NCBI GenBank assembly: GCA_938003855.1 | Contig: CALKXD010000001.1 | Span: forward strand, 1-53,577 | Length of the DNA: 53,577 nt | Reading direction: 5' to 3' | Origin: an uncultured Granulosicoccaceae bacterium | GTDB taxonomy: Bacteria; Pseudomonadota; Gammaproteobacteria; Granulosicoccales; Granulosicoccaceae | Shown here: piece after piece, positions 29,501-36,358 of the stretch | How the letters are laid out: every line of letters starts with the position of its first letter | Numbering within the stretch: the first letter of the stretch is position 1 | Made by a program: the position numbers and the translations under genes | Notes under the pieces: generated by a model | Told to the model about the DNA's origin: nothing | What the model saw: the letters and a program-made list of their open reading frames with translations, nothing else | Databases searched by the model: none

Positions 29501-30236
29501 CGATCAGACACAACCTGAAGCCGCAGCCAACGCAAAACCCGACTCCACGGATCGCAGTGCCGAGCCAGCAAAGCCGATAGAGTCCGGCAAACCGGCAGAA
29601 GGCGCTCAGTCGGCCAGTTCAGTGGTTGCGGACAAAAGCAGCTCGGCGCAGACAACGCAAACCAAAGCCGACAAGCCTCAGCGACCGCGCCGACAGCGCT
29701 CAGACACTACTGAGAAATCAGCCAAATCCAGCGACGCAGTTAGCAGCGGGTCTGAGCAGGTAACAAAACCAGACACCAGCAGCCCTCAGCAGAGCTCCGG
29801 TGAGTCAGCCGCCAGTGAGTCCGGCAAAGCAACCGGCCGGGACGCCGCGCCGACCAATCGCAAACCGGCACAACCTGCCGAACAGGCCTCGGGCGTATCC
29901 GACCGATCGCCAGCCGCGCCGACCCATGTACCGGTAACCGGCCCTGCTGAATCGTCGTCTTCTGCAACACGACAGGCATCAACGTCAGGGCCCTCAAGAA
30001 GCCAGGGTGCGGTACTGAAGCAAGTTGAAACTGCCGCCAGCAGACAGGCACGAACAGAGTCTAAAACCAATGTGTCGGCGATCCAGCCAAGCCAGTTGAA
30101 AAGCTCGGTCCGATCACTGGCCTCCGGCTCCGAGAACAACAACGCGACAGCCGCCCCCACTCCACCAAAACCGGCAGACGGGCCAAAACTGCAGAAGGTT
30201 GAGACCAAGCCGTCAACCGACAATCAGCCGAGCTAG
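26574..30236 (+). CDS. rne: Ribonuclease E
   Basis: Essential endoribonuclease for mRNA turnover and for rRNA and tRNA processing, scaffold of the degradosome at the inner membrane. With the ATG at 26574 the catalytic residues fall exactly on E. coli numbering: Asp303 (SIDINS), Asp346 (VIDFIDMM) and zinc-link Cys404/Cys407 (CPRCVGQG). This supports that start over the upstream TTG at 26535. An S1 domain occupies residues 35-125. A membrane-anchoring amphipathic helix, GLLGRIVGFFTG, lies at about 559-570. The remaining about 650 residues are low-complexity, rich in Asn, Gln, Arg, Ser, Pro and Ala, with GQRD repeats; total 1220 residues against 1061 in E. coli. A terminator follows at 30262-30289. 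Confidence 0.97.
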   Translation: MKRMLVNATQPEELRVAIVDGQKLDNLDIENKTREQKKSNIYKAKITRIEPSLEAMFVDYGAERHGFLPFKEVAKEFLSDAAMKEGGRPNVKAGIREGQEILVQIEKEERGNKGAALTTFVSLAGRFLVLMPNNPRAGGVSRRIEGDERSELKAAMNELELQDGMGIIVRTAGVGRTAEELQWDLDYQVKIWEAIQTAAANEKAPALIYQESNVIVRALRDYFRSDIGEILIDVPEVYEQAKTFMSQYMPHNLRKLKMYTDDVPLFNRYQIEGQIESAYQREVRLPSGGALVIDHTEALISIDINSARATKGADIEETATNTNLEACDEIGRQLRLRDLGGLVVIDFIDMMATKNQRAVENSLRDVAKLDRARVQIGRISRFGLMEMSRQRLRPSLGETSEIVCPRCVGQGTIRTVESLALQLLRLLEEETLKENTGRVLIKMPVPVATYLLNEKRDAVREIEERNGARALLVPDMNLDTPHYEIERIRHSETEHEAVHVGTHELAKRTATNYVPAADKAEIVHSETAAVQTVVPLTPIPPQAVAQTSEVTSGDSNRQGLLGRIVGFFTGDSKDDAETETEAKPARPARERSTGNNRNRNQKGGQQRRNGRGQRDGQRDGQRDGQTQSRRNSQPSRNTQQSKQDGKPDGSNSRNNDNRRNKQASNDEAPRQQNNAAAKGTENQENNQTAGNSDGRRRQQSSRGGRNRNRGRNNTDQQNGEKDARAVQQSGQQQKNDDQAIPADAATGDNSQASENAQTGNSRNNNSRRGNRNNGEGRQQSRNQPDKQPQNREQAATPQPRSEEPAKSAAGNNDAPAPADNVTSAGTESQVTESLPPTNPRSADNNHSSTDAKADRSAPSDDKATAAVKTQSKDTDLKDQQPPSQAAATQNRKNTEPQSKAPAPAADSTAARQSATAPEASTEPASVDTQEPAKDADATPARENNRSGNRNSNGNRGPRGRNNRRRRKPATDDGGSADQTQPEAAANAKPDSTDRSAEPAKPIESGKPAEGAQSASSVVADKSSSAQTTQTKADKPQRPRRQRSDTTEKSAKSSDAVSSGSEQVTKPDTSSPQQSSGESAASESGKATGRDAAPTNRKPAQPAEQASGVSDRSPAAPTHVPVTGPAESSSSATRQASTSGPSRSQGAVLKQVETAASRQARTESKTNVSAIQPSQLKSSVRSLASGSENNNATAAPTPPKPADGPKLQKVETKPSTDNQPS
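28407..28448 (+). repeat. 12-bp tandem repeat within rne
   Basis: Three and a half copies of GGCCAGAGAGAC (the second copy ends in T) encode GQRD-GQRD-GQRD-GQ in the disordered part of RNase E. The copies are nearly identical in DNA, so copy number may vary between strains without breaking the frame. Confidence 0.85.
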
Positions 30237-30261
30237 GCCGGAGCGATACAGCGTCACCTCT

Positions 30262-30289
30262 AAAACCCGGCACAAGCCGGGTTTTTTTT
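30262..30289 (+). terminator. Rho-independent terminator of rne
   Basis: AAAACCCGGC, loop ACAA, GCCGGGTTTT, then a continued T-run (eight T in total). The 10-bp stem with U-tail is a classic intrinsic terminator. It touches the end of the convergent guaD gene. Confidence 0.92.
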
Positions 30290-31595
30290 ATGTATCGCTG
30301 GAGTACACGCTATTACCCATCACATAGGTGGCACGGGTTACCCGGTCATCGGCCAGCATAATCAGCGCAAACAGTTTTTCTTCGATGGTATCAGCGTGGT
30401 CAATGCGACGACCAAGCAACCCGGTGGCGTGCGGATCAAGCACGACAAAATCAGCCTCTTTGCCCGGCTCAAAGTTGCCGATGTGATCCTGCAGCGATAA
30501 GGCGTGAGCACCGCCAAGGGTGATCTCATACAGCAACTGCAGCGCTGTGACGGTGTTGCCACCCAGTTGAGTTACCTTGTAAGCTTCCGATGCGGTTTGC
30601 AGCATATTGAAGCTGGTACCACCACCGACATCAGTCGCCATACCGGTGCGCACGCCATACTCGCGGGCGGCTGATAGATCAAACAACCCACTGCCGAGAA
30701 ACAGATTGGAAGTCGGGCAGAATGCTGCGACTGTCTGTGTTTCATGCATGCGCTCGAGGTCGGTGCTGTCCAGATGAATGCAGTGAGCATACACCGAGCG
30801 ATCACCGAGCAGGCCATAGTGATCATAAACATCGAGATAACTGCGCGACCATGGAAACAACTCTGCCACCCAGCTTACTTCAGCATGATTCTCTGCCACA
30901 TGGCTCTGCACATACACGCCCTTGTTCTCGGCGTACAAACGCCCCGCCAGGGCCAGCTGCTGCTCGCTGGAGGTAGGCGCAAACCTGGGGGTTACCGCAT
31001 AGTGCAACCGTTGCTTGCCATGCCACTTATCAAGTAACGCCTGGCTGTCCTCATAGCTCTGCTCCGCGGTGTCCATCAGCTCGGGTGGACAATTGCGATC
31101 CATCATCACCTTGCCGGTAATCAATCTCATGTTGCAGCGTGATGCAGCTTCGAATACCGCATCGACAGAGGCAGGATGCACAGTGGCAAACATCATTGCG
31201 GTTGTAGTGCCGTTGCGAAACATCTGGTCCAGTACAAATTCGGCAACGCGTGTCGCGTGCTGCGGGTCGGCAAACTTTATTTCAGCCGGAAACGTGTAGC
31301 GCTCCAGCCACTGCAGTAACTGCGCGCCATAGCTTGCAATGATATCAACCTGCGGATAATGCACATGAGTATCAATAAAGCCGGGGACTATATAGCAGCC
31401 GCGATGGTCGATCAGATCAGCCGCCTGTGCCTCAGGCGATGCCATCAGCGTTTTTGCCTCACCCGCCGCCACCACATGCCCGTCGCGTATCAGCAACCCA
31501 CCGTCTTCATAGGTCTGCAACGCCTGTGCGCCCAGCACTGAGGGATCGCCGGTCAGATGAACAATGTTGCCACGTATCAGTTTTTCTTTAGTCAC
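30288..31595 (-). CDS. guaD: Guanine deaminase
   Basis: Hydrolyses guanine to xanthine and ammonia in purine catabolism. The 435-residue amidohydrolase has the zinc motif PGFIDTHVHYPQ (HxH), SHVAENHAEVSWV, HCIHLDSTDLERM and ATDVGGGTSFNM (catalytic Asp), matching the GuaD subfamily, and a C-terminal GKEADFVVLDP strand. Start is a GTG at 31595. It lies 65 bp downstream of xdhC on the same strand, so the two are probably one operon for guanine to xanthine to urate. It converges on rne. Confidence 0.95.
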   Translation of the reverse strand: MTKEKLIRGNIVHLTGDPSVLGAQALQTYEDGGLLIRDGHVVAAGEAKTLMASPEAQAADLIDHRGCYIVPGFIDTHVHYPQVDIIASYGAQLLQWLERYTFPAEIKFADPQHATRVAEFVLDQMFRNGTTTAMMFATVHPASVDAVFEAASRCNMRLITGKVMMDRNCPPELMDTAEQSYEDSQALLDKWHGKQRLHYAVTPRFAPTSSEQQLALAGRLYAENKGVYVQSHVAENHAEVSWVAELFPWSRSYLDVYDHYGLLGDRSVYAHCIHLDSTDLERMHETQTVAAFCPTSNLFLGSGLFDLSAAREYGVRTGMATDVGGGTSFNMLQTASEAYKVTQLGGNTVTALQLLYEITLGGAHALSLQDHIGNFEPGKEADFVVLDPHATGLLGRRIDHADTIEEKLFALIMLADDRVTRATYVMGNSVYSSDT

Positions 31596-31660
31596 TGGTG
31601 TACCGAATAGTCAGGCACCCGGCCAAAGTCGAGCCGGGAACGAAAAATAGCGCCTGCCGG

Positions 31661-32659
31661 TCAGTCTATCCCGGTGTGCTCCCAGAGCACCGCAAGCTGC
31701 GCCGCAAGGCTCAGCGCGATAGACTCCGGACGGCGCGAGCGAATACTACCGAAGCCGAGCGGGCAATGCATGCGCTTAATTACGCTGTCCGGTACACCTC
31801 GATGCCGAAGACGTCGACTAAACTGATTGCCCTTGGTGACTGATCCGATCAATCCCAGATAGCGGAAATCGCGCCGTTCCAGCACCGCGCGGCAAACGTC
31901 ATAGTCTATGGCATGGCTGTGAGTCATAACCACGTAATGCACCTGCGCCGGTGCGTCAGCGACCTCCTCGGCCGGCACCAGGCATTCGCGCATTGTTAAT
32001 GAAAAGCGCGGCGCAGCAGCAAGCGGTGCCTGCAGCAGCCCGGCACGTTGATCGATCCAGACCACGTCACATCGCAGCAAAGCAAGCTGCGCTACAACTG
32101 CCTGCCCGACATGACCGGCACCAAACAACCAAACCTCCGGATTATCTGCGTAGAGAGGCTCACAGAACCAACGCGTGTTGTCGATCTCGAGCAACTGGGC
32201 CCCGGCAATGGCCGGATCCCTTTTCCGCAAGGGGTTGCTGCCACACTGATCCGCACAATAGATACCGGGTAGCCGGCCACCTGCAGATTCCAGCGGCCGG
32301 CACCACCATCCGCTGCGACCGGACTCACCCTGCAGCGACGCCAGCCACGACTGATCACGAAAGACCGGCTCAAATAAAAGCTCGACCTGACCGCCACAGC
32401 ATTGCCCCAGGGCGGGCCCAAGCGCAAACGTTCGGCTCACTGTCGCTGTCTGACCCGACAACAATATGTCACGAGCAATCGCTATTGACTGGTATTCGAG
32501 GTTGCCACCACCGATTGTTCCCGCCTCAAGGTGCCGCCCCACCAACATTCTGGCCCCAACCTCGCGGGGCACTGAACCGCCCACCCGAATTACGGTGACC
32601 AGGCTGATGCTGTTCTCTTGCGCTAGCAACGAGGTGAGCTGTTTTAGCCAATCAAGCAT
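31661..32659 (-). CDS. xdhC: Xanthine dehydrogenase accessory protein XdhC
   Basis: Inserts sulfurated molybdenum cofactor into xanthine dehydrogenase. The 332-residue product shows the N-terminal XdhC signature (VTVIRVGGSVPREVGARMLV, TIGGGNLEY, LGQCCGGQVELLFEP) and a C-terminal Rossmann domain (VWLFGAGHVGQAVVAQLALL). The ATG at 32659 follows GGCAGG. Its client subunits XdhA and XdhB are normally upstream in the same operon but are not present here; upstream are 503 bp and the divergent pel operon. Confidence 0.95.
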   Translation of the reverse strand: MLDWLKQLTSLLAQENSISLVTVIRVGGSVPREVGARMLVGRHLEAGTIGGGNLEYQSIAIARDILLSGQTATVSRTFALGPALGQCCGGQVELLFEPVFRDQSWLASLQGESGRSGWWCRPLESAGGRLPGIYCADQCGSNPLRKRDPAIAGAQLLEIDNTRWFCEPLYADNPEVWLFGAGHVGQAVVAQLALLRCDVVWIDQRAGLLQAPLAAAPRFSLTMRECLVPAEEVADAPAQVHYVVMTHSHAIDYDVCRAVLERRDFRYLGLIGSVTKGNQFSRRLRHRGVPDSVIKRMHCPLGFGSIRSRRPESIALSLAAQLAVLWEHTGID

Positions 32660-33162
32660 CGCACCTGCCGAGCGGTTACGGGTAACGTAGAACTGTGAGC
32701 CGCTGGCTCAAAGTGCTTCTTTTTAATCATAAATTTGTGACTACCATGGATTTGCAAGCCGACCCGGGTGTTCCGGAAAGTTAATTGTCTGCCCACACAA
32801 CCCAGGCTGCGTTATCCGTAACGACCTTACAGCGCTGAATCAGGGACTGGCCATTATCGGCGCCCGTGAATAGAACCCAGGGTAACCCGCAGCCTACGCG
32901 GACTGTGCTCAACGCCGCTCGACAGCATATCGAATTACGTCACTTACGGCTCTGCATTGTCGCGAATACAACGCAGCAACCGATGCCTGACAGTGATGGA
33001 ACGTTTCCTGCTCGCCATACGGCCGGTTTCTGTAACACGGCGTGGACCTGAATCGGTCGCAAATCACTTTATCGACGCACCGGTGATTTGCTTCGCGAAG
33101 CAGAGCCCAAATTCACATCTGCAGGTCTTAACTTTTATCTTGGATCGAATCGGAACTTCAAC
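32660..33162. other. xdhC-pelC divergent intergenic region
   Basis: 503 bp with no convincing gene. Open frames here (for example 32866-33051) have no SD and an unremarkable composition. It should contain the divergent promoters of xdhC-guaD and the pel operon. The last 100 bp hold a long inverted repeat and a palindrome (33059-33102). Confidence 0.6.
33059..33102. promoter_or_regulatory. Overlapping inverted repeat and palindrome before pelC
   Basis: GCAAATCAC (33059-33067) and GTGATTTGC (33083-33091) are exact reverse complements around a 15-bp spacer. The right arm overlaps a perfect 14-bp palindrome TGCTTCGCGAAGCA (33089-33102). The two pairings share bases 33089-33091, so as RNA they would be partly exclusive. 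They lie 61-104 bp ahead of the pelC ATG, consistent with an operator or a leader switch. Confidence 0.5.
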
Positions 33163-33951
33163 ATGCGCTTAAAATTTCTCGTCTGCCTGCTTATTGTCAC
33201 CAGTACATTGCTGACGGCATGCGAAACCATGACATCGTCAAAACGGGTGGCGGTGGCGACTGCCGACAAGTGGGCCCTTTTGCCGATTGAGAATTTGTCA
33301 AAGACGCCGCTGGCCGGTGATCGGGCACAGGCACTTGTCGAGACACATCTTCGCGCTCGCGGCATTAACAACCTGGATCTCTATCAACCCACCAGTGAGC
33401 AGTCACTACTGGCGCTTCTTGACGAAGCCGGACAGATGAATACTGCTATGCAATGGGCCAAAGACAACGGTTATCGCTTCGCCGTCACCGGCAACGTGCA
33501 GGAGTGGGAATACAAAGACGGGCTCGATAACGAACCCTCAGTGGGCCTGTCGCTGAAAGTCATCGACCTGTATAGAGACGAAGTTCTATGGCTGGCGTCG
33601 GGTTCCCGTACTGGCTGGGGCTACACCAACCTGTCCAGCGTCGCCAGTAAAACTATCAGAGAGTTACTCTCCGAGGTGCGCTTCAAACATCAGCAATCAA
33701 TTCCCGCCGGTAAAATTCCAGTGGCTCGGGTAAACCCGCCCGCATCGGTGGTACCTTCGCTGCTGTCAGCGCTGCCCCCTGCTCCTCCAATGACCGGTGA
33801 ACCACGCATCGAACCGTTGCCAACAGCGCTGGACGCTGAGCCCGAAATGGGAGCCGCGCAAGAAGCGCCACCTGAGAATGCAGTGCCACAGGTGTTCAGC
33901 AGACCGTTGCTGCTGCCATCCCCTTATGAAAACAACGAAGGGAACAATTAA
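33163..33951 (+). CDS. pelC: Pel polysaccharide export lipoprotein PelC
   Basis: Outer-membrane lipoprotein that in P. aeruginosa forms a periplasmic ring guiding Pel into PelB. From the ATG at 33163 the signal peptide MRLKFLVCLLIVTSTLLTAC has its lipobox Cys at residue 20. The PelC core (about 21-177) includes WALLPIENLSKTPLAGDRAQ and the Trp-rich WGYTNLSSVASKTIRELL end. An additional Pro/Ala/Glu-rich tail of about 85 residues (178-262) is absent from the 172-residue P. aeruginosa protein. The frame is open from 33088, but the signal peptide fixes the start. It is the first gene of the operon, which is unusual. Confidence 0.9.
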   Translation: MRLKFLVCLLIVTSTLLTACETMTSSKRVAVATADKWALLPIENLSKTPLAGDRAQALVETHLRARGINNLDLYQPTSEQSLLALLDEAGQMNTAMQWAKDNGYRFAVTGNVQEWEYKDGLDNEPSVGLSLKVIDLYRDEVLWLASGSRTGWGYTNLSSVASKTIRELLSEVRFKHQQSIPAGKIPVARVNPPASVVPSLLSALPPAPPMTGEPRIEPLPTALDAEPEMGAAQEAPPENAVPQVFSRPLLLPSPYENNEGNN

Positions 33952-33954
33952 CCG

Positions 33955-35358
33955 ATGATCAGTTTTAATCTGCCTGCTTCGGCGGTTCAGAAACACAAAG
34001 CCGGTTTCTCCTGGAGCAACACCGGCCCGAGCAAGCGCTGGCACCACAAGGTGTTCGAGCTTATTGTTTTCGCGATTGCTGTACCCGGCATCGGATTTCT
34101 GTTCTTTCGTCACGACCCTGTTGGAATGAATGCAGGGTTTCCGTGGTTTATCATTCCACCGGTTGTCTTCGCCGCGCGCTATGGTGCCTTGTGGGGCTTC
34201 GTGTGTGCGATCACATGTGCCGCAGCACTGGCGCTGCCATGGCTGGCTTACTCCGCGCAATATACGCATTTGATCGCGCTGGCAGTGGGCACGACCATTC
34301 TCAGTATTGTTGTCGGCGACTACGCCACCGCCGGTAAAAAGCAAAGCGCACAAGAATATGCAGAAAACCAGTATCTGCGTCACCGCCTGAAAGAGTTTTC
34401 CAAAGACTATCACATCCTTAAAGTCTCGCATGGTCAGCTTGAGGAATTCATGGCTGGACAACGCATGAGCGTTCGGCAGGCGTTGCAGCAACTCAAACCA
34501 CTGCTCACTACCAGCAACTCCAACGCTCGCAAGGCGGGCAACGAGCTAATGGCAGTATTTGCCCAGTTCGGTGCGGTACAGGTAGCCGGGCTCTATGGCA
34601 CCAAAGAAGAAGGTCGGATAAATCCCGACCCTATTGCCATACACGGTGATATGCCAACACTTAATCTGTTTGACCCATTGATTAAACTGGCAATTCAAAA
34701 CCGTCAACTGGTGAGCGTCAAGCTTGAAGCCAGAGCAAACGAAACCGTCAACAGCCAGTTACTGGCTGTTGTGCCCATTATAGATTCACACGACCATCTC
34801 CATGGTGTGCTGGCTATTAAAGACATGCACTTTATGGCTTTTCAGCAGGAAAACCTCAATGTGCTGGCTCTGCTTGGCAGCTACATCGGTGACATGCTGA
34901 CACGTTCCCGCAGCGTTGGTGAATCACGTAGTGGCTGGTTTCTCGCCGAACTCGACAACGCGATCCGCTTTGCCAGCACCAACCGCGTACAGTCCGCGTT
35001 GCTTGCCATCAAATTAAAAACAACGGATCAAACCCAGTATGTCGCTGACTACCTGTGCACTAATATCCGCAGTCTGGATAGCTCATGGCAGCCGCATTCG
35101 GCCTCAGGCAGTAACACCGTTGTGATCCTGCTGCCACTGATGAACAAAAATCAGTGCGAAGCCTATCTGAAGCGTATCTCTAAAAAGTTGTTTGATGAAG
35201 CACGAATCGATCTGACTCACGTCGCCGCCGAAGTGCGAATGAAGCAAATCGAGAAACGTGATACCCGCGATACCTGCCTGACTTTTGTCGGTGGAGTGGC
35301 AGGTTTCGGGGAAGCAAAAACCACTAAATCCAAAAGGAAGTCCAAACGTGCTGCGTAG
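33955..35358 (+). CDS. pelD: c-di-GMP receptor PelD
   Basis: Inner-membrane receptor that activates Pel synthesis on binding c-di-GMP. The 467-residue product has four membrane helices (about residues 33-120), a short coiled coil, a GAF domain (about 165-315) and a degenerate GGDEF domain. The last contains RSLD at 372-375, the RxxD inhibitory-site type motif that binds c-di-GMP in P. aeruginosa PelD (R367-D370). The active-site GGDEF is absent, so it is a receptor and not a cyclase. The C-terminus is Lys/Arg-rich. An SD GAAGGGAAC spans the pelC stop; spacing to pelC is 3 bp. Confidence 0.94.
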   Translation: MISFNLPASAVQKHKAGFSWSNTGPSKRWHHKVFELIVFAIAVPGIGFLFFRHDPVGMNAGFPWFIIPPVVFAARYGALWGFVCAITCAAALALPWLAYSAQYTHLIALAVGTTILSIVVGDYATAGKKQSAQEYAENQYLRHRLKEFSKDYHILKVSHGQLEEFMAGQRMSVRQALQQLKPLLTTSNSNARKAGNELMAVFAQFGAVQVAGLYGTKEEGRINPDPIAIHGDMPTLNLFDPLIKLAIQNRQLVSVKLEARANETVNSQLLAVVPIIDSHDHLHGVLAIKDMHFMAFQQENLNVLALLGSYIGDMLTRSRSVGESRSGWFLAELDNAIRFASTNRVQSALLAIKLKTTDQTQYVADYLCTNIRSLDSSWQPHSASGSNTVVILLPLMNKNQCEAYLKRISKKLFDEARIDLTHVAAEVRMKQIEKRDTRDTCLTFVGGVAGFGEAKTTKSKRKSKRAA

Positions 35359-36358
35359 TCTGCTTGGCATTCCGGTACTGTGCATGGCGCTGGCTGTAGA
35401 GTTACTGCTCAGCGCCCAACTACTTGTTGATCTGGGCTTGTGGATCAGTCTGGAGGTATGGCTGTTTGCCCATACGCTGGCCAGCCTGCTGGCAGCGTTT
35501 TGCACCGTGGCGATGCTATCGACACTGGTACCGGGCCGACGTACTCCGTTAATAGCACTGTTCTTTGTTACCGGGTTCTTTCTACCGTTTGTGGGCGCAC
35601 TGGGCTTGTGGCTTTCAGTCACGTTCGGCGCCATCATCGCACGCGGTCGCCACCAGGAAGAAGTGTTCTGGCAGTTCACCAGCAACGCTGACCTCCCCTT
35701 CGCCGCACCTATTGATCGCCCTCTGCCTAAACTCGATAGCCGCGGGTTCATCGAGCAACTGTCATTCGATGCCGAAACAGACAAACTTTACAACAAAGTT
35801 GCCGCTTCCAAGCATATACGCGATTCACAGTCAGGGCCGATTCTAAAGAGCGCTGTCGGTCATGACAATGAACGCATAAGGCTTGTGGCGTATCAGATGC
35901 TAGACAAGAAGGTGAGCAACATCAACAGCGAGATACAACGTCTCGAGGCCGATGCTCAAGCAGCCGTGGGATCAGGTAAATCAAACATTCATTTGCAAAT
36001 CGCAAATAACTACTGGGAGCTACTGACGCTGGAAGATGATGAACCCGTCGCGCGAGCAGAGTTGCTTCGCAAAGCGCATCATCACGCCAGCACTGCAATC
36101 GAGCTGGATCCACGCAACGTTAATGCGCACTTCATTCTCGGGCAGATTGCCTTAAAGCAAGACGACTCCAACCACGCGGTCAGTGCTTTCGAGCAGGCCA
36201 TATCACTGGGAATCTCCGAAGACAAAGTTCTGCCATACATCGCCGAAGCCGCCTATAAGATGCGCGATTTCGTCAAACTAAGAGCAACACTGGCGTCGGT
36301 GAGTCCGGCTTACCGGGCCTACCCTCCACTGTCGAATGTGACTGAGTACTGGGCATGA
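35348..36358 (+). CDS. pelE: Pel inner-membrane protein PelE
   Basis: Membrane component of the Pel synthase complex, containing TPR-like repeats. The frame is open from 35285, but AAAGGA lies 9 bases before a GTG at 35348, overlapping the pelD stop by 11 bp, so that start is preferred (336 residues). Two or three membrane helices occupy residues 5-95. The cytoplasmic part has TPR repeats (ARAELLRKAHHHASTAIELDPRNVNAHFILGQIALKQDDSNHAV). The end overlaps pelF as ATGA. Confidence 0.9.
   Translation: MLRSLLGIPVLCMALAVELLLSAQLLVDLGLWISLEVWLFAHTLASLLAAFCTVAMLSTLVPGRRTPLIALFFVTGFFLPFVGALGLWLSVTFGAIIARGRHQEEVFWQFTSNADLPFAAPIDRPLPKLDSRGFIEQLSFDAETDKLYNKVAASKHIRDSQSGPILKSAVGHDNERIRLVAYQMLDKKVSNINSEIQRLEADAQAAVGSGKSNIHLQIANNYWELLTLEDDEPVARAELLRKAHHHASTAIELDPRNVNAHFILGQIALKQDDSNHAVSAFEQAISLGISEDKVLPYIAEAAYKMRDFVKLRATLASVSPAYRAYPPLSNVTEYWA

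Noticed and set aside
32866-33051. 61-codon frame upstream of pelC
   Set aside because: No SD and no similarity that I can see; lies in a region expected to hold promoters.
33766-34491. 241-codon minus-strand frame over pelC and pelD
   Set aside because: Antisense to two well-supported pel genes; no domain or SD.
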